Assembly: GCA_964034945.1 (NCBI GenBank)
Contig: OZ035961.1
Coordinates: 5,810,001 to 5,874,000 of the forward strand
Source: Chrysopilus asiliformis
Taxonomy: Eukaryota > Arthropoda > Insecta > Diptera > Rhagionidae
DNA length: 64,000 nt
Reading direction: 5' to 3'
A model generated the notes under the pieces. It searched no databases. It was not told the DNA's origin and worked only from the letters and a program-made list of their open reading frames with translations. The translations under genes and the position numbers were made by a program. Position 1 is the stretch's first letter. Every line of letters starts with the position of its first letter. Below, one piece after another: positions 11,955 through 24,043 of the stretch.

Positions 11955-12707
11955 TTAACACGTTCGTGACATTTGCTTTTTCAACTTTTTTTACATTTGG
12001 TAATCGTGTACCACGGGTGGTACACTAGCGATTTGTTTTCTGCCGGTTGTGCGCCAACGGTGGTACACGGTGCACCCATATGGTGAAACCAAAGGGTATA
12101 TTAACTTTGCCTTACCGTTTGTAACGCCAAGATCCCGTTATCGCACACAAAAATGAATTACACCAGTGAGTTTAGAATGACTAAAATAATTGATTTTTGC
12201 ATGTCCGTCCGTCTGTCTGTGGCGCGGATTGCGAGCGCACGGATTGAGCTAGAGACTTGAAATTTTGCGCAGATCTGTTTTTCGTAAAATGCGAGGCTAA
12301 GTTCATTAATGGGCAAAAATGGACCATTAGGGGGGGTAGCCCCCATACGAACGAAAAAGTTTTTTGCGAATATCTCAAAAACGGTGCATCTTATCAAAAA
12401 AGTGCAAGAACAAAAGTTATTTAGGATGTAATTCTACATAAAACTCCCATACATCAAAATCCGATTGGAATAAATTTTAAAAAATCTGATTGGAAAGTTT
12501 GACTTCAAAGTGGAATTTTGGTACAACCGTTCGAATTTTGATACGAATATCACCATACGGGTCTCTAATGATTGCCAGACTGGCAATTATAGCTTTTGTT
12601 ATGTTTTTATATTACTTCCACAAAAAAACTACCGCACTATTTACTCGCGCGGTTTTAAAAAACTGTACATGTACCACCAGTGGTACACGATGTCACGAAC
12701 GTGTTAA
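11955..12707. mobile_element. TTAA-flanked MITE split by another insertion
   Basis: The ends read TTAACACGTTCGTGACAT on the left and the exact inverse on the right, so TTAA sits at both edges as in piggyBac-type insertions. Palindromic GGTGGTACAC-type words lie inside both ends (12009-12026, 12048-12070, 12670-12688). About 540 bp of mini-me-like DNA (12074-12612) interrupts it; without that, the element is about 215 bp. The TIR shares TTAACACGTT with the 17358 and 29257 elements, suggesting one superfamily. Confidence 0.7.
12074..12612 (-). mobile_element. Mini-me-like family 1 copy, nested in TTAA MITE
   Basis: Read on the minus strand it runs from the ACATAACAAAAGCTATAAT end to CACCATATGGGTG. 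The GTCC/GTCT tract is very short here (about 12203-12221). It lies wholly inside the TTAA element, so it is the younger insertion. Confidence 0.75.
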
Positions 12708-14454
12708 AGGATTTTATTTTAAATTTACTTATTTGCACTCTATTATACTCATTAGGTTTCTAATGGCAAAATCTATTCATCCATAAGCGTTTTTATAGGC
12801 ATGAAGCAAATTTTTCACCTGCGGCGCAATCTTCTCTCTTTTCAGTTTCATGTAATTTTACATTTCGTAAAATACCTTAATGGAATTATGTTTATTGAAG
12901 GAAAGGTTGGAAACCACTGCTTCAAATCAATGTTAGATATTAACTACAGCAGATATTATTATGATATCCATATTAAAATAATGGATTAGCTTTTTCATCA
13001 AAAATTCTCCTTGATTTATATCGTCTGAAAATAAAATTGTCTTCATGTAAATAAAGTTATTTCATGTTTCATTAATTTATAATGCATACATTATTATCTG
13101 CTTGAACATGTATGGTGTTAGTTTACAAACTTTTTTTTAACTTGTAGCGTGCGTGTAATCGTGACGGTTTCAAATTAAGGGTAAAAATTTTTATCGTGTG
13201 GTATGTCCGTATCAAACAAGTTACAAGTAGTAAGAATGAAAACGGTGGATACCTACGCTACACATTTGAATTTAAAGAGGGTGAGATTTTATATTTGCTG
13301 TATAGATTAGTAAAGGAATTGTAAAGTCGACCATCAATAACAAAAATCCTCGTCCTCTTTAGTGACATTTGTTTACGGTGTACGAACCAAACAGCCAAAC
13401 TACCAACCGACCGATAGTCGGTCCAACCAACAGAATACTCATTTGACTTTGCTTATCGTAACGAAGGTCTAAACTTTTAAAAGTTTACGACTAAATTTGT
13501 ATAATTTGTCGTCCATCAGGGACATGTCCATGTATAATTAGTCCTCCCTTGTGGTACGAATTAACAAAACTCAATCCCTTTAAACATGAAATTGTTGAAT
13601 ATAGTTGAGTTTAGTTTACTTTTTCTACCGTATATTAAATATAAGTCGGAATACCCGTATATAAAATGCCTACATAATTTCCCTACACATTCTAGTATTT
13701 TCCATGATTTTAGATATGTGAATATTTTTGTGCTTTATTGGTTTTTGTAGGGTAATTATACGCATTTACGATCGCTAATTGTCTATAGAGTTCGATTTTA
13801 GCCTCTCGCACGCTATTTTCGGCGACATATACTGTTGATAGGTTACGAGTCCTTATACAAATATATAAATCTTATCCAGCAACTGCAATCTTTGTAAAAC
13901 TGAAGGTGCGGCCTCGGAGAATTAATTTATTAAGAAATCTCAATTCGAACACAAAAGTGCAATTCGTACTATCGCTTAGGCATGGATACTGATTTTATGT
14001 TTGAAAATTAGTGAAAAAAGTGGCGATCCTATTGTGTGTTGCCCTTAAAATACGTTACTCTTTTAGGGGAAGGAAAGGTTCTTTGGTAGTTTGACGGCCG
14101 GCGGTACTGAAACTTCATACAAACTGTTGTGAAATATCTGATGTGAAGAGGATATCAGTTTCTTATACAAAATCTAGGTGCCTGGGGAATTGACACAATA
14201 ATCCGACGACTATAATGAGTGTGTTTTTTTCTAATGTTCTCGAAATATCCAGGGCAAAATAAAGAATTTCTCTGTAATCGTAAAAACCCAATTTTTGCGG
14301 TGTTTTAAGAATTATTTCGTTATATTTAGATTAGTTCATAGGGCAGAGGTTTGCATTGAGAACGTTGTTCCAGATAGTTCTCCATAGCTCCAGAACATTA
14401 AAAACATAATAATATTAGTTTACATATCAATTTTTAAAAAAAATATAATTTTTT
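12708..14454. other. Unassigned interval with CGCCGCAGGC-type motif
   Basis: At 12812-12830 the sequence TTTTTCACCTGCGGCGCAA matches a motif repeated near 29752, 31562, 31717 and 35395. Nothing else was recognised. Confidence 0.45.
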
Positions 14455-14738
14455 TTCACAAAATCTGAAATATCTCGATAACGGTAAGAGATTACAAATA
14501 CGGTTAAAAGCAAAAATGTAGAGAAATTCAATATATTTAATTCTTTTTAATCAATTTTAGCGAAAAACCGTAGATTATTCTCTCCAATCCATGTGAATTC
14601 ACATTGAACACTAAAAAAACCGTTAATTTTCAAAAAATCGCAAAAAAAAAACGATTTTTTTAAACTTTTAAATCTTGTTAATGGTTTTAGAGATCGAGTT
14701 CTAGTGTAGGAAATTTTGTTTTGGATTTCCGGTTAAGG
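14455..14738 (+). repeat. Mini-me-like family 3, left of hAT insertion
   Basis: It carries the 'aaatatctcgataacggtaa...aaatacggttaaaagcaaaaatg' wording shared with 46970-47200. It probably continues at 15541-15740 past the hAT element, ending in a TACTTCGTAGAGGAAAGTA block that resembles the family's terminal hairpin. Confidence 0.45.
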
Positions 14739-14775
14739 CAGGGTTTCTCAACCTTTCAGTATTCGCGGCCCAATT

Positions 14776-15182
14776 TTCAATCATTTTATTTATTTATTAA
14801 TTCATCAAAACAGAGCTGATTACTACATTAAAGAAATTTGTGATTTAGTAAGTTCTTTACTTGTGTGGCATTTAAACTGTAATCAATTAAGTTATAATTA
14901 TCATTAAACATCCGTGACATTGACGTAATTGGCTCATTACGACCGTAATTAGTACGGTGAGGACGAATAGCGAGCGGCTTGTAAGATCGAAGCTGACGAA
15001 GAGGTACACATAAACTTAGCCCGCCGAGTAGCGAAGGAGAATTTATTGTTCCGGATAGGATGTTAAAAATAAACACAGTTTTGAAATTTTGTCGTCTGAC
15101 TTCAAGCGTTTTAAGGGATAACCGATCTAAGCGTGACTGGTAGGGCGGAAGTTTCATACTGTCAGTCCAGGGAATTATCATC
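14776..15182 (-). pseudogene. LINE reverse-transcriptase C-terminal tail, truncated
   Basis: The minus strand is open from 15181 to 14828 (117 residues). Its wording, LPPYQSRLDRLSLKTLEVRR, then NILSGTINSP, LRSYKPL and HRTNYGRNEPI, matches the conserved tail that follows the reverse transcriptase domain in jockey-like non-LTR retrotransposons, up to the natural stop. After the stop comes a TAAATAAATAAAA-type tail (about 14785-14797), as expected for a LINE 3' end. The 5' end is cut at about 15182. The fragment is carried inside the hAT element and cannot encode an active enzyme. Confidence 0.75.
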
Positions 15183-15492
15183 GCCCCCCCCCTGCATACA
15201 ATAAAATATATACAATAATAATGTAATTTGAGTATTTTGGCGCTAAACCTATACTACTACCTCAATTTTAAACCTTAAAAATTACCAAGAGAACGGTAAT
15301 TTATTGACATTTGGCAACACCGATCCTCAGCATTTAGTAAGTTGTTTTAAGTTAATAAGTTAATTATTAAATATTACGTCAAAATGTATTTTGTTTTGCA
15401 TGTGTGTGTGTACTTTCCTTTCAGTCAGTTAATCAATTTTTTTAAATATTTTCTCTTGGATGTGCTCGCGCCCCCCCTTTAATGTACTCACG

Positions 15493-15507
15493 CCCCCCCC
15501 CCCCCCC
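15493..15507 (+). repeat. Poly-C tract
   Basis: Fifteen C in a row just inside the right end of the hAT element. Confidence 0.9.
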
Positions 15508-15740
15508 AGGGGGGCGCGCCCCACAGGTTGAGAATCGCTGGGTTAAGGGATTTCTACCAACAGTCGATAGGACTGTCCCAATCTGAAGTAGTTTTTGAAA
15601 ATTTTTGTACACATTTTTGTAAACTGACTCAAATTGACACGGGAGTGTTCGGGAAATGTTTTATAGGCAAAATTCGGGGGCCAAAATTTTTCATGATCAT
15701 AATATTTTATTGTACTACGTACTTCGTAGAGGAAAGTAAA

Positions 15741-17357
15741 AATTTGGACTAGGCTTTTAGCATTTGAAAGCTTTTATCGATCATAGAATCCCGTGCAATG
15801 CGATTTTGAACAATTCCACAATAATTTTTACCCCGATTTTTCAATTTTTAATATTTCAATCAATAACAAAAATATTACAGTCAATAAAAAAAAAACGATA
15901 CGAAATTTATGATCTGTTCATAGAAATTAATTTTTTAAAGATGCAAACTTACTATTGGGACCGCAACCCTATAGTAATTAATCGGATGTCGCATACATAT
16001 GTATATTATTTAGATACTGATAGTTATATTTAAAGTATTAACAATTTCTATATTAGTATCTATAATAAATAGTATGGTATGTAAATTTTCCAACTAGTCA
16101 CATGAGAAGTAGTTATAGATGGGTTGTGGCACTGATGTTGGTGGTTATGGTTATGTCTTGCGGGAAGGGTCGCCTAAGTTGATTTATATCGTTGACTCTG
16201 CACTGCTAGTTTGAATAATTATCTTTATGGAATTCACAGAATTTAACCAGCTTAAAGGAATGTTGAAAGCCCCTAGGCCTATGATAATTACTCAAGAAAA
16301 CTTAATGACTTAGAACTGGCCTTAGTTTTGTTGCCTATTACTTTGGGTAACTTTCTTCCACTTTGAATTTTACATTTTCTCATTTTCCATTTGCCATCTT
16401 AAAAGTCCTCATGGTTTTTCGCCCCTTGCAAAATGAATAAAGAAAAGTAAGAAACATGAACAGAATTTCAGTTTAGTACCGTTGAATTTAGTCTATATGC
16501 TTATGTAAATATGACTAAAAATTGTTTTAAAATATTTATAGTTACATACATAAAATATTTACATAACCTTCTACTATTAAATACGATGTCTACTATTACA
16601 AATATAACAGCAGACATACTGTACCCACAATAATAATACGTAAATAAGAAACAAGAATATAAATGTTGAAAGTATTTTCTTGTTTTCGTCCTTTAAAACT
16701 TGGCAGGGTTTAAACCCGGGCAACTTTTCATGATGGAAAAATGAAAAGCAAAAATTTCCAAAACCGAATTGCAAAATACGAAAAACGAAGAACGAAAAAC
16801 GCTGCAGGATAGTTTTTCATGTAATTTGGTTGAGAAATACACAAAATACTTAGATAAGTCGTCTTAAATTTTCTAATGAATTGCCAGAAGGATTTCTTTA
16901 AATGCATAATTACCGCTCAGTCGGTGTTATTGAAATATTTGATGGATTGTAAAACCGCCCCAGTAGACAACAGATGGGGGATTTTCTTAATTTAAAATGA
17001 GAAAGGGTTGAATTTGTGGTGCTAGTTCAAGCATTCAGAAATTTATCTAATGTTCTATCCTATAAAATTGAAACAATTATTAAATGGCCGGCAAAATTAA
17101 ATCTTTTCAATTATTTTTATTTGACTCTTAGTTTTCTAATTTTAAAATCTTGATAAAGGCAATAGTTTTTGTTGTCGCATTTGACAAAAAGTTAAAACTA
17201 ATTGATTCCAGATCTAGATCCAATCTGTCCCAATTACTTCTCAATTTAGAATTAGCATTGCTGAATTATTCGCAAAATAAAATAATATCTTCGGCAACAA
17301 AATAACTGTTGGCCAGTGTATTTTGATTTTTTGATAAAGACATATTTTCAAAATACG
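15741..17357. other. Unassigned AT-rich interval
   Basis: No repeat partners, RNA genes or defensible exons were seen. Confidence 0.5.
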
Positions 17358-17629
17358 TTACCACGTTGGCTACCAGCCAAAAAAACGCTTAATCCGCTAG
17401 TATACACTTGGAAAAAACGCGAAAATCATTTCTGTACTTTGTGAGTCACCAGTGAACACAAGATCAATACAGACAAAAACGAACGAATCGAATAAAATAT
17501 AACGGACAAAAAAACCCCTTTGTACCGCACGAGCGACTGCACTCAACCATGGAACTTGAGAAACTGACGGTAATGACTTGAGAAACTGACGGTGTACACC
17601 GGTGACTCACATGGTAGCCAACGTGTTAC
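17358..17629 (+). mobile_element. TTAA-type MITE, copy 1
   Basis: The ends read TTACCACGTTGGCTACCA and, inverted on the right, GTAACACGTTGGCTACCA. The interior is nearly identical to 29257-29523. It carries TGAGTCACCAGTGAACAC and, inverted, GTGTACACCGGTGACTCA near the two ends. A CTTGAGAAACTGACGGT block is duplicated in this copy only. The TTAA at the edges of copy 2 is mutated here to TTAC/TTAC. Confidence 0.75.
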
Positions 17630-18970
17630 ACTAATTTTAGACTTTTTTGATCCTCCCTTCACCCCTTCATCATGCTTTTCCGTCATTTATCTCGCTTTGT
17701 TTTGATACACAACACCCAGATTCTTTTTTGCCTTTTTGTCACAATGTTTTGTTTTAAGAAAAGCTTTTCCTTACAGTATTTAGTATCGCCGTCACATTAC
17801 TTGAAATCTTTTCCAAAAATATGACGTATTCTATGGAGAGCTCATAAATAATTTTATTTTTGTCCGCCTTGAATTCCCATCAAATTACAAAACGCATCCT
17901 AAAAACCTATCAATTTTAAATCAAAACCATTGACATGAATCTCAAACAAAAAAAAAATATTAAAACTTTAATAAAACTGTAAATAACAAAGAATTGAATT
18001 TAAACAAAATAACCTTTTCATATTTTCTAATTAATATTTTTCATCAGTGCCGAGTACGCTAAAGGAGCAATGTTTGAAAATGAGGACATAAATTATTTCT
18101 TTTTTAGTGCGTTCCGCATGGTAAGCATATTTTTAATAAATTCCAGTTTCGTCCTGTAGAAAATTAAAATTCGCCAACACACGACGACTCGCGATGACGA
18201 TTGCAAGCACCCTTAATCCATTTGGTTAGCCTGTAGCTACCAAATGTCCGTAAACTGTATTATTCTGATCGTGTAATTCATCCTAGAAATAATAAAAATT
18301 AATATAACACTAACAAAAATGAGGAAAATTCTATGTTTTACGTGGTACGAGTTCGTTACAAAAGATGAGAGACACCAAAAATCCGTAATCTATTACAATT
18401 TCACCAAAAATCTAATTATCTCTTCAGCCTAAGCTAGTATAATTACGAGAACAGGTAAATGTAATACTATTTCATCATTCGTTTTCGCTTTTGTGGAAGT
18501 TTTGAGGTAACTTTTTATACTAATACTGTTATATTTTAGTATAGCTAGAAATAAGTGAAACGAGTTATATTCTGTTATTGTTGCGTTTATATTTAAAGGG
18601 AAGAAGAGAATGGGATGTGGGGAAATGATAAAAAGATGGTAGTCGAATGAAATCAAGAAAGGATATGCGATTGGGGTTGGAAATGGTGCGGACAAAATTT
18701 CGATAGGAGAGGGAGGCGGAAAGATTCAAGTATTCATGCTGTCAACATTTATGCATTTATGTATCCAGGGAGAAAATAGCTTCACAAATCTATTCGCGTA
18801 CGCGGTAAAAAATACTGAGAAATTCTCAAAAAAATTGTTGTGATCAAAAAACTTTGTTTTAAAGAAAAATGTTTATTAAAAAATGTGAAAAGGAAAAAAT
18901 AAATTTTTGGGCGTCGTGTATGAAAAATAAAAGCGAGATAAGTATTTTTTTTTGGCTTTTTTATATTTTA
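17630..18970. other. Unassigned interval
   Basis: A copy of the ATGACGTATTCTATGG motif lies near 17820. An 88-codon minus-strand frame (18429-18695) has no recognisable domain. Confidence 0.45.
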
Positions 18971-19282
18971 CTAGCTTGCATACCCGTCGTTGCCGGGTTA
19001 AGTTTTTTCAAATTTGTTTTATGGTCTATGTTGGAGCTAAACTTCAGGCCAATCCGGTCGGTAGTTTCCCCCCGAAAGGGTAACATAGCGCAAGAACTAA
19101 GTTTCGAGATTACTTTATCCCCTCCCCTTACTCCTCCCACCCCTCGCGCTACTTTTCCGTATGCCTATGTTGGAACCAGAACTACCACAGACACTCATGC
19201 CTAATTTCAAGTCAATCGGTTCAGCCGTTTTGCGTGAAAGAGGAACAGACAGACAGACATAAACTCATTTTTATATATTAGT
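18971..19282 (+). repeat. Retroposon-like repeat C, complete single-unit copy
   Basis: It begins CTAGCTTGCATACCCGTCG, passes through the TATGTTGGAGCT unit and 'caatcggttcagccgtttt gcgtgaaagagg', and ends with CAGACAGACAGAC, then CTCATTTTTATATATTAGTA. The fixed start, the ACAG microsatellite and the AT tail suggest a SINE- or LINE-3'-derived retroposon. It is non-coding; other copies have two internal units. Confidence 0.7.
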
Positions 19283-21234
19283 ATGATTTCGCGTTTATTG
19301 TTGATACCCAACCCTCAAAAATTTATTTCTTTTGCTGGGTCCTAGCGTTTTATCTCGATAGAATTTGGCTCTTAAAGATAAACTTTTGTTCTTAGCAGCA
19401 AACCAGTTTCTCTCTTATAGTTAGATTTTTGGTTACTTTTTTATAGCCAAATTAGTTGGTCTGTCGCAGCTCATATAAAATATTCCAACGTTCAAGATAT
19501 CCCATCAATCGAAAAAACGTGTGAATAAAAAACATTTTTTTTAAATTAACAAATATAAATTAATTTTTACGCAAACTTGTTATTCATTTAAAGAAAAAAT
19601 CGAGTTTTTGAATTTTTAACGGTGTAAGAATCGTACTTTTAGATTAACATATCTACAAAAATACTTCAGAAAGGTATTTTATTCAAACATATCTAATATA
19701 AATCGACATTTTTTTTTTTTGAAAAAATACAGATATCTATGTATGTAGATATATAATGTGAATTTTTTCCCTTTTTTAATATCCGCGCCCCACGGCACAG
19801 TATTGCCAAGAGAAGATGATCAAGTGAACAATTCTTGGCGAAAAAAATTGTAATTAAATTTGGTTTGCGTTTTCCTCCTTATTCTTCTTATACTTTTTAG
19901 ATGCCTTCAGTAAAATTTCAAATGCGCTTCAGGGAAAAACATTTAATGAAATTAGGATTAACGAAATAAGAAAGTGGGTTTTTACAAGGCGCTTGTTCTG
20001 TCATATTTAATCATCTCTCTCGGTTGGGGATTCCCGAATAAAGTACTGAACAGATAGGAAAAAAAAAAACAACACAAAATTATGTATAATACATATATAA
20101 AAGGCGAGGAGATGAGATGAAACAAATAAAAGGAGAAAGTCTAAAATATACTAAGGTATGGTAGCTGAGAGATGTGGATACCCTAAGGATCCTCGCCTTG
20201 TACAGCATTTCCAAACATCCTTGATGTCCTTACCAAGCTAAAAAGTTTATATTCTCAACGTTTTGACTAAAATAGAATAAACTCGCGCGAAAAGGTATGT
20301 AATGGCATCCCACACCGTTTTAGAATAATGTAAGTCAGGCAAGTTCCCTTTTTCCTGAATTGGTGCAATTTTAAGGATGACGAAAACAGAGAAAAGCCCC
20401 AAATAGACATTTTAAGTCGCCACACTTCTTTCGGTGGCTAAGGATTATGGAATTTCTACTTATTTTTCTTCGTCTGCTGATATTTTTTGTTATTTTGGAG
20501 GTTTCTTTTTTTCTCGTTGGCAAAAAAGGCAATTAGGATGTTCTTTAGATTTTCCCTGAAAACTTTATGCTCATCTTAATTTTAATATCAGATGAATCTT
20601 CTCCCAGTTAAAACGCGGTGGGCCCAAATTTAGTCTATAGCAAAAAAGAAGAAAGTTTTAAAAGTTTTCAGTTGTAAGCAATGTTGATCAAATGTACGAC
20701 GTTTTGTCCATTTCTACCTTAATGAAAAATAAATGCGACGATTAAACATTAGTAATTTAATTTTTCAAGTGGAATGCTGATTATATATAAATGGTAAAAC
20801 AACATTTTAACAAACACTAACCATTTTCATATTTTATTTTACGCTTTAATTAATTTTGCTTGATTTTTTTTGAAAACTCACAAGGATTTTTTATGCTCTT
20901 TATGAGAACTATAAAGTAGTATATTAGTTTTAGTATTCCGTGTGTAATGCATTGAACCAATAAATAGCAAGGCTTTTTTTTTGTTCATGAACGTACAAAA
21001 ACAGATCGTGCCTTTACTCTACTCCATACAAATGAAACAGTTTTTGCGATTTTCTCGAAAGTGTATTTAGAATACGGTTTGACATAACTCTTCCCTACAT
21101 AACAATCTAATCAGAACAAACCTTATTCTTTCCTCATACAAATCAACATTATGTGTTCCTTCCATGTTTATAAAAAAGAACTGGTCGGAAAAAGTGATTA
21201 TTGTTATTTTTAAAGTGACGTCTGGTTACCCTAG
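19283..21234. other. Unassigned AT-rich interval
   Basis: Nothing recognised beyond poly-A/T and TA-rich simple sequence. Confidence 0.5.
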
Positions 21235-21517
21235 ATCTGCGGCACTGTGAACTGTGCACAAAACTCCATAAAAAATATCAGTTGTGAGCATTTTATTTTC
21301 TTTGAATTTAGTTATATCTATTTTTTCCAAAAACGCATAGTTTTCGAGGAATTATCAAAAAACTGTCTTTTTTCAACATAATTATATGTCAGGTATCCGT
21401 TATACCAAATGTTACTTGTCTAAAAGTTGATAGAAAATTAGGTTTTTCGGAAAACTCATTCACAAAAAAATTTCGAGTCGTTCCTCAACGGACAAACCGA
21501 CAGACAGACGTACGGAC
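21235..21517 (+). repeat. Mini-me-like family 3 fragment
   Basis: It carries the 'aaaaacgcatagttttcgaggaattatcaaaaaactg' wording and a GACAGACAGACG tract (about 21499-21511). It abuts family 2 sequence without a visible spacer. Confidence 0.5.
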
Positions 21518-22088
21518 ATTCTCCAAAGCATTTTCGAGAAAATTGCAAAGAACTGTTTCGTTTGGATGGTGGAGGAAAGAACGAATGGTCTGATTTTGTC
21601 CGTTCAACAACTTAGCCTTACCATTTACGAGAAACGCGACTATACAAAATTTTAAGTCTCTAGCTCAATCCTTTCGAAAGTTATCGTGTTCACTGACTAC
21701 TGGACAGAAGGACGGACATGCGGAAATCAAAATCTTTTGTCATCCCAAACACCCTGGGCAGCAATCATGTATTCCGACGCGTCTCTGTCTTTCGACTTCG
21801 ACGCAGCTTTTAACTCTTGACTTCGCCATATTAGCAGCTTCAAATTTCCTGGAGTACCAGTCAGAATCACGTTTCGATTCATAGTGACGATTCCGCGAAA
21901 TTTCAAGCTGCAGATATGGCGAAGTCAAGAGTTAAAAGCTCGGTCGAAGTCGAAAGACAGAGACGCGTCGGAATACATGATTGGTGCCCAGGTTTGTTCA
22001 TTTTTGTGTCCGACGATTGGTTCGATGCGTTACAAAAGGTATAGTAAATCTAATATACTCCTATATGATTCTCATATAGAGTATAAAA
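21518..22088 (+). mobile_element. Mini-me-like family 2 copy with nested foldback
   Basis: Family 2 wording: TTTTCGAGAAAATTGCAAAG, CTAGCTCAATCCTTTCGAAA, a short GGACGGACATGCGG tract, GTCCGACGATTGGTTCGATG, and a terminal hairpin CTATATGA-TTC-TCATATAG (22061-22079) followed by GTATAA. The foldback MITE at 21756-21993 is inserted between the GGACATG block and the GTCCGACG block. Confidence 0.7.
21756..21993. mobile_element. Foldback MITE with long arms
   Basis: Arms of about 76 bp face each other: GGGCAGCAATCATGTATTCC on the left and the inverse of GGGCACCAATCATGTATTCC on the right, each continuing through GACGCGTCTCTGTCTTTCG to the CTTCGCCATAT block. The element is about 238 bp and non-coding. 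A second right arm opens the window (1-80). Comparison with uninterrupted family 2 copies (27240, 60230) confirms insertion, but I could not fix a target duplication. Confidence 0.75.
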
Positions 22089-23409
22089 TCTTTCTATCAC
22101 TATTTCAGGTGTCAATTAACATTATCGATCATTTAAACAATTACAACTTAATTACAGTCTTGCCATATATGTATTGGATGTAGTTAATGATTCGAAAAAA
22201 TGATTCATTAAGAAATAATGATTTTATTAAAGAAAATACCCTGGAAAATATTTGGAAAACACTTCAAGCATTTGAGTATCATTTAATTAATAGTAATAAA
22301 AATCAAACTATTTTATGGTTTGATTGCTAAATTGAAAAATCATTCAAAAGCCTTTTTCATACTTTATTTTGGTAGATCCTGTTTACCAATTCAAATATCA
22401 TTCAGATTTAAAAATGATATGTTGGGCAACGTGTATTCGCGATTTTAATTAAATTTAGTTTTCCAATCAATTAATTTTTTTATTTTTCCACTTGAAATAT
22501 TCGTTAAAAACTGCAATACTCATACTTTGTATATAGATAGAATATTTTTTCCATTTTAATTGCAAAGTTGAAAATCTTTTTAAAGCGGTATGTTGTTGTT
22601 GTTTTTACAAAAATGGCAGAAAATTGCTCAGCTATTACTATTTAAATAAAGAATAATTAAAGCTGTTCGATTGAATTTTTTGTTTAAAAATTTCGATAAG
22701 TAGGGGATGCGTGAATTTATGCATATATTCAATACACTTCGAACGAAATTTGCCAAAGTTCTTTGTAACTGGCACAATCCATCTTCTATGATAAAATTTT
22801 GAAGCTATCAAGTTTTGATTGATGAAGATTGCGTTTAACCCAAGAGTATCATCAATACTGTATCCATTAGGGCAACAAAAAATTTAATACAATAATAAAA
22901 AAAAAAGTCGAAATAAATTCACTAGAGGTAATTTCTCAGCGCTACTGCCCTTTGAAACTACCCTTGCGGAATTCGCAACTTAATAAATATTTCCACTTTA
23001 ATGTGGCTAATTTGTTTTGTAAGGCTCAAATTGAATTATAAAATGCAACAGATTGCTTTTTAAAACAGATTTCGGGAAATGACATTTAAATGTGGAGACA
23101 TTCGGGGGTTGTTTTTATATACTAATATCCCACACTTGCCACATTTACGTCACATAAATTGAACCGCATTTTGGCTTTTCGATGGTGAAGCTTTTCATTT
23201 TTGTGATAATTGAACTGAACACTGTATATTTTTCTAAAAAAAATCTGTCTGTATGTGTAAAAAAAATTGGTGAGATCATATTCTACTGGCAAACCTCAAC
23301 CAATGTTGATGCAGTTTTTCGCATTTTTAAGACTGTCATTAGATATCTATTAGATAGCGATATTTAAAAATTCCAATTGAAGTCGTGTAATTCAATTAGA
23401 TTCATGAAA
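22089..23409. other. Unassigned, with a local dispersed repeat
   Basis: About 22205-22295 resembles 23579-23668 ('aagaaatnatg.ttttattaaa...ctggaaaatattt.g.aaaca.ttcaagcatttgagtatc'). No gene was recognised. Confidence 0.45.
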
Positions 23410-23668
23410 ACCGGTACCAATGGGATTTAAAGGTATGGTAAAGTTATGTAAAATCACATTCTCAAGACTTTTTGTCTACACACTTTTTGAAAAAATGAAC
23501 CGTTTTCGAGAAAATTGCAAAAACTTTTTCTACTTGTATAGTGGATGTGGAAAAGAGAGTCTCAGTTTTTTCCATTTTCTTTAAGAAATCATGCTTTTAT
23601 TAAAAAAAAGACTCTGGAAAATATTTCGGAAACATTTCAAGCATTTGAGTATCATTTAATCTTAATTT
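23410..23668 (+). repeat. Mini-me-like family 2 fragment plus local repeat
   Basis: AAGTTATGTAAAATCACATT and ACCGTTTTCGAGAAAATTGC are family 2 words. The 3' part matches 22205-22295. The microsatellite and terminal hairpin are absent. Confidence 0.45.
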
Positions 23669-23757
23669 TGTCCGTTTTACGATATGATGTTACTTCTGAT
23701 GAAACTATAATTTGTATTAAAGTTCAAGTTTGTACCTCAATTAGTTTAGAGTTTATG

Positions 23758-24029
23758 CACTCAGAAAAATGTCCAGGTCAACTTTTTGTCAGGTTAATTC
23801 TGACCTTACAGAGGTTTCTGTAAGCCAGCTAGCGGTCAGAGTTAACCTATCTAAGGTCAACTCGTGCAGCTCCCAATGCCCTACTTCACCTGCTGGTGGC
23901 TTAATTTCAGAATTTCTCCGACCACAGGTCAACTCAGTTTTACTTGCCCACATGCAGGCGAACGCGCGCCTGCCCGAGGCCAATTACGCCGTATGTAGGT
24001 CGTCGAGTTAGCCTCCATTTTTCTGAGTG
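23758..24029 (+). mobile_element. 272-bp CACT-ended MITE, copy 1
   Basis: The ends are CACTCAGAAAAATG, exactly inverted at both sides, with a 2-bp duplication TG at 23756-23757 and 24030-24031. All three copies in the window are exactly 272 bp and differ only at a few bases. Several RGGTYAAC-type words lie inside (GGTCAAC, GTTAACC, GGCTAAC), resembling subterminal binding repeats. An 80-codon frame shared by all copies looks like a by-product of recent identity. CACT ends and 2-bp duplication point to the CACTA/CMC group, not proven. Confidence 0.85.
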
Positions 24030-24043
24030 TGGCTTTTCATAGT

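Larger units (their letters stand above)
14739..15540. mobile_element. hAT element with exact 8-bp target duplication
   Basis: The left end is CAGGGTTTCTCAACCTTTC. The right end inverted is CAGCGATTCTCAACCTGTG. This is the 'TTCTCAACC' signature of hAT TIRs. GGTTAAGG occurs at 14731-14738 and again at 15541-15548, an exact 8-bp target duplication. The 802-bp element has no hAT transposase; it holds a fragment of a LINE (14776-15182) and a poly-C tract (15493-15507). It interrupts mini-me-like family 3 DNA. Confidence 0.88.
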
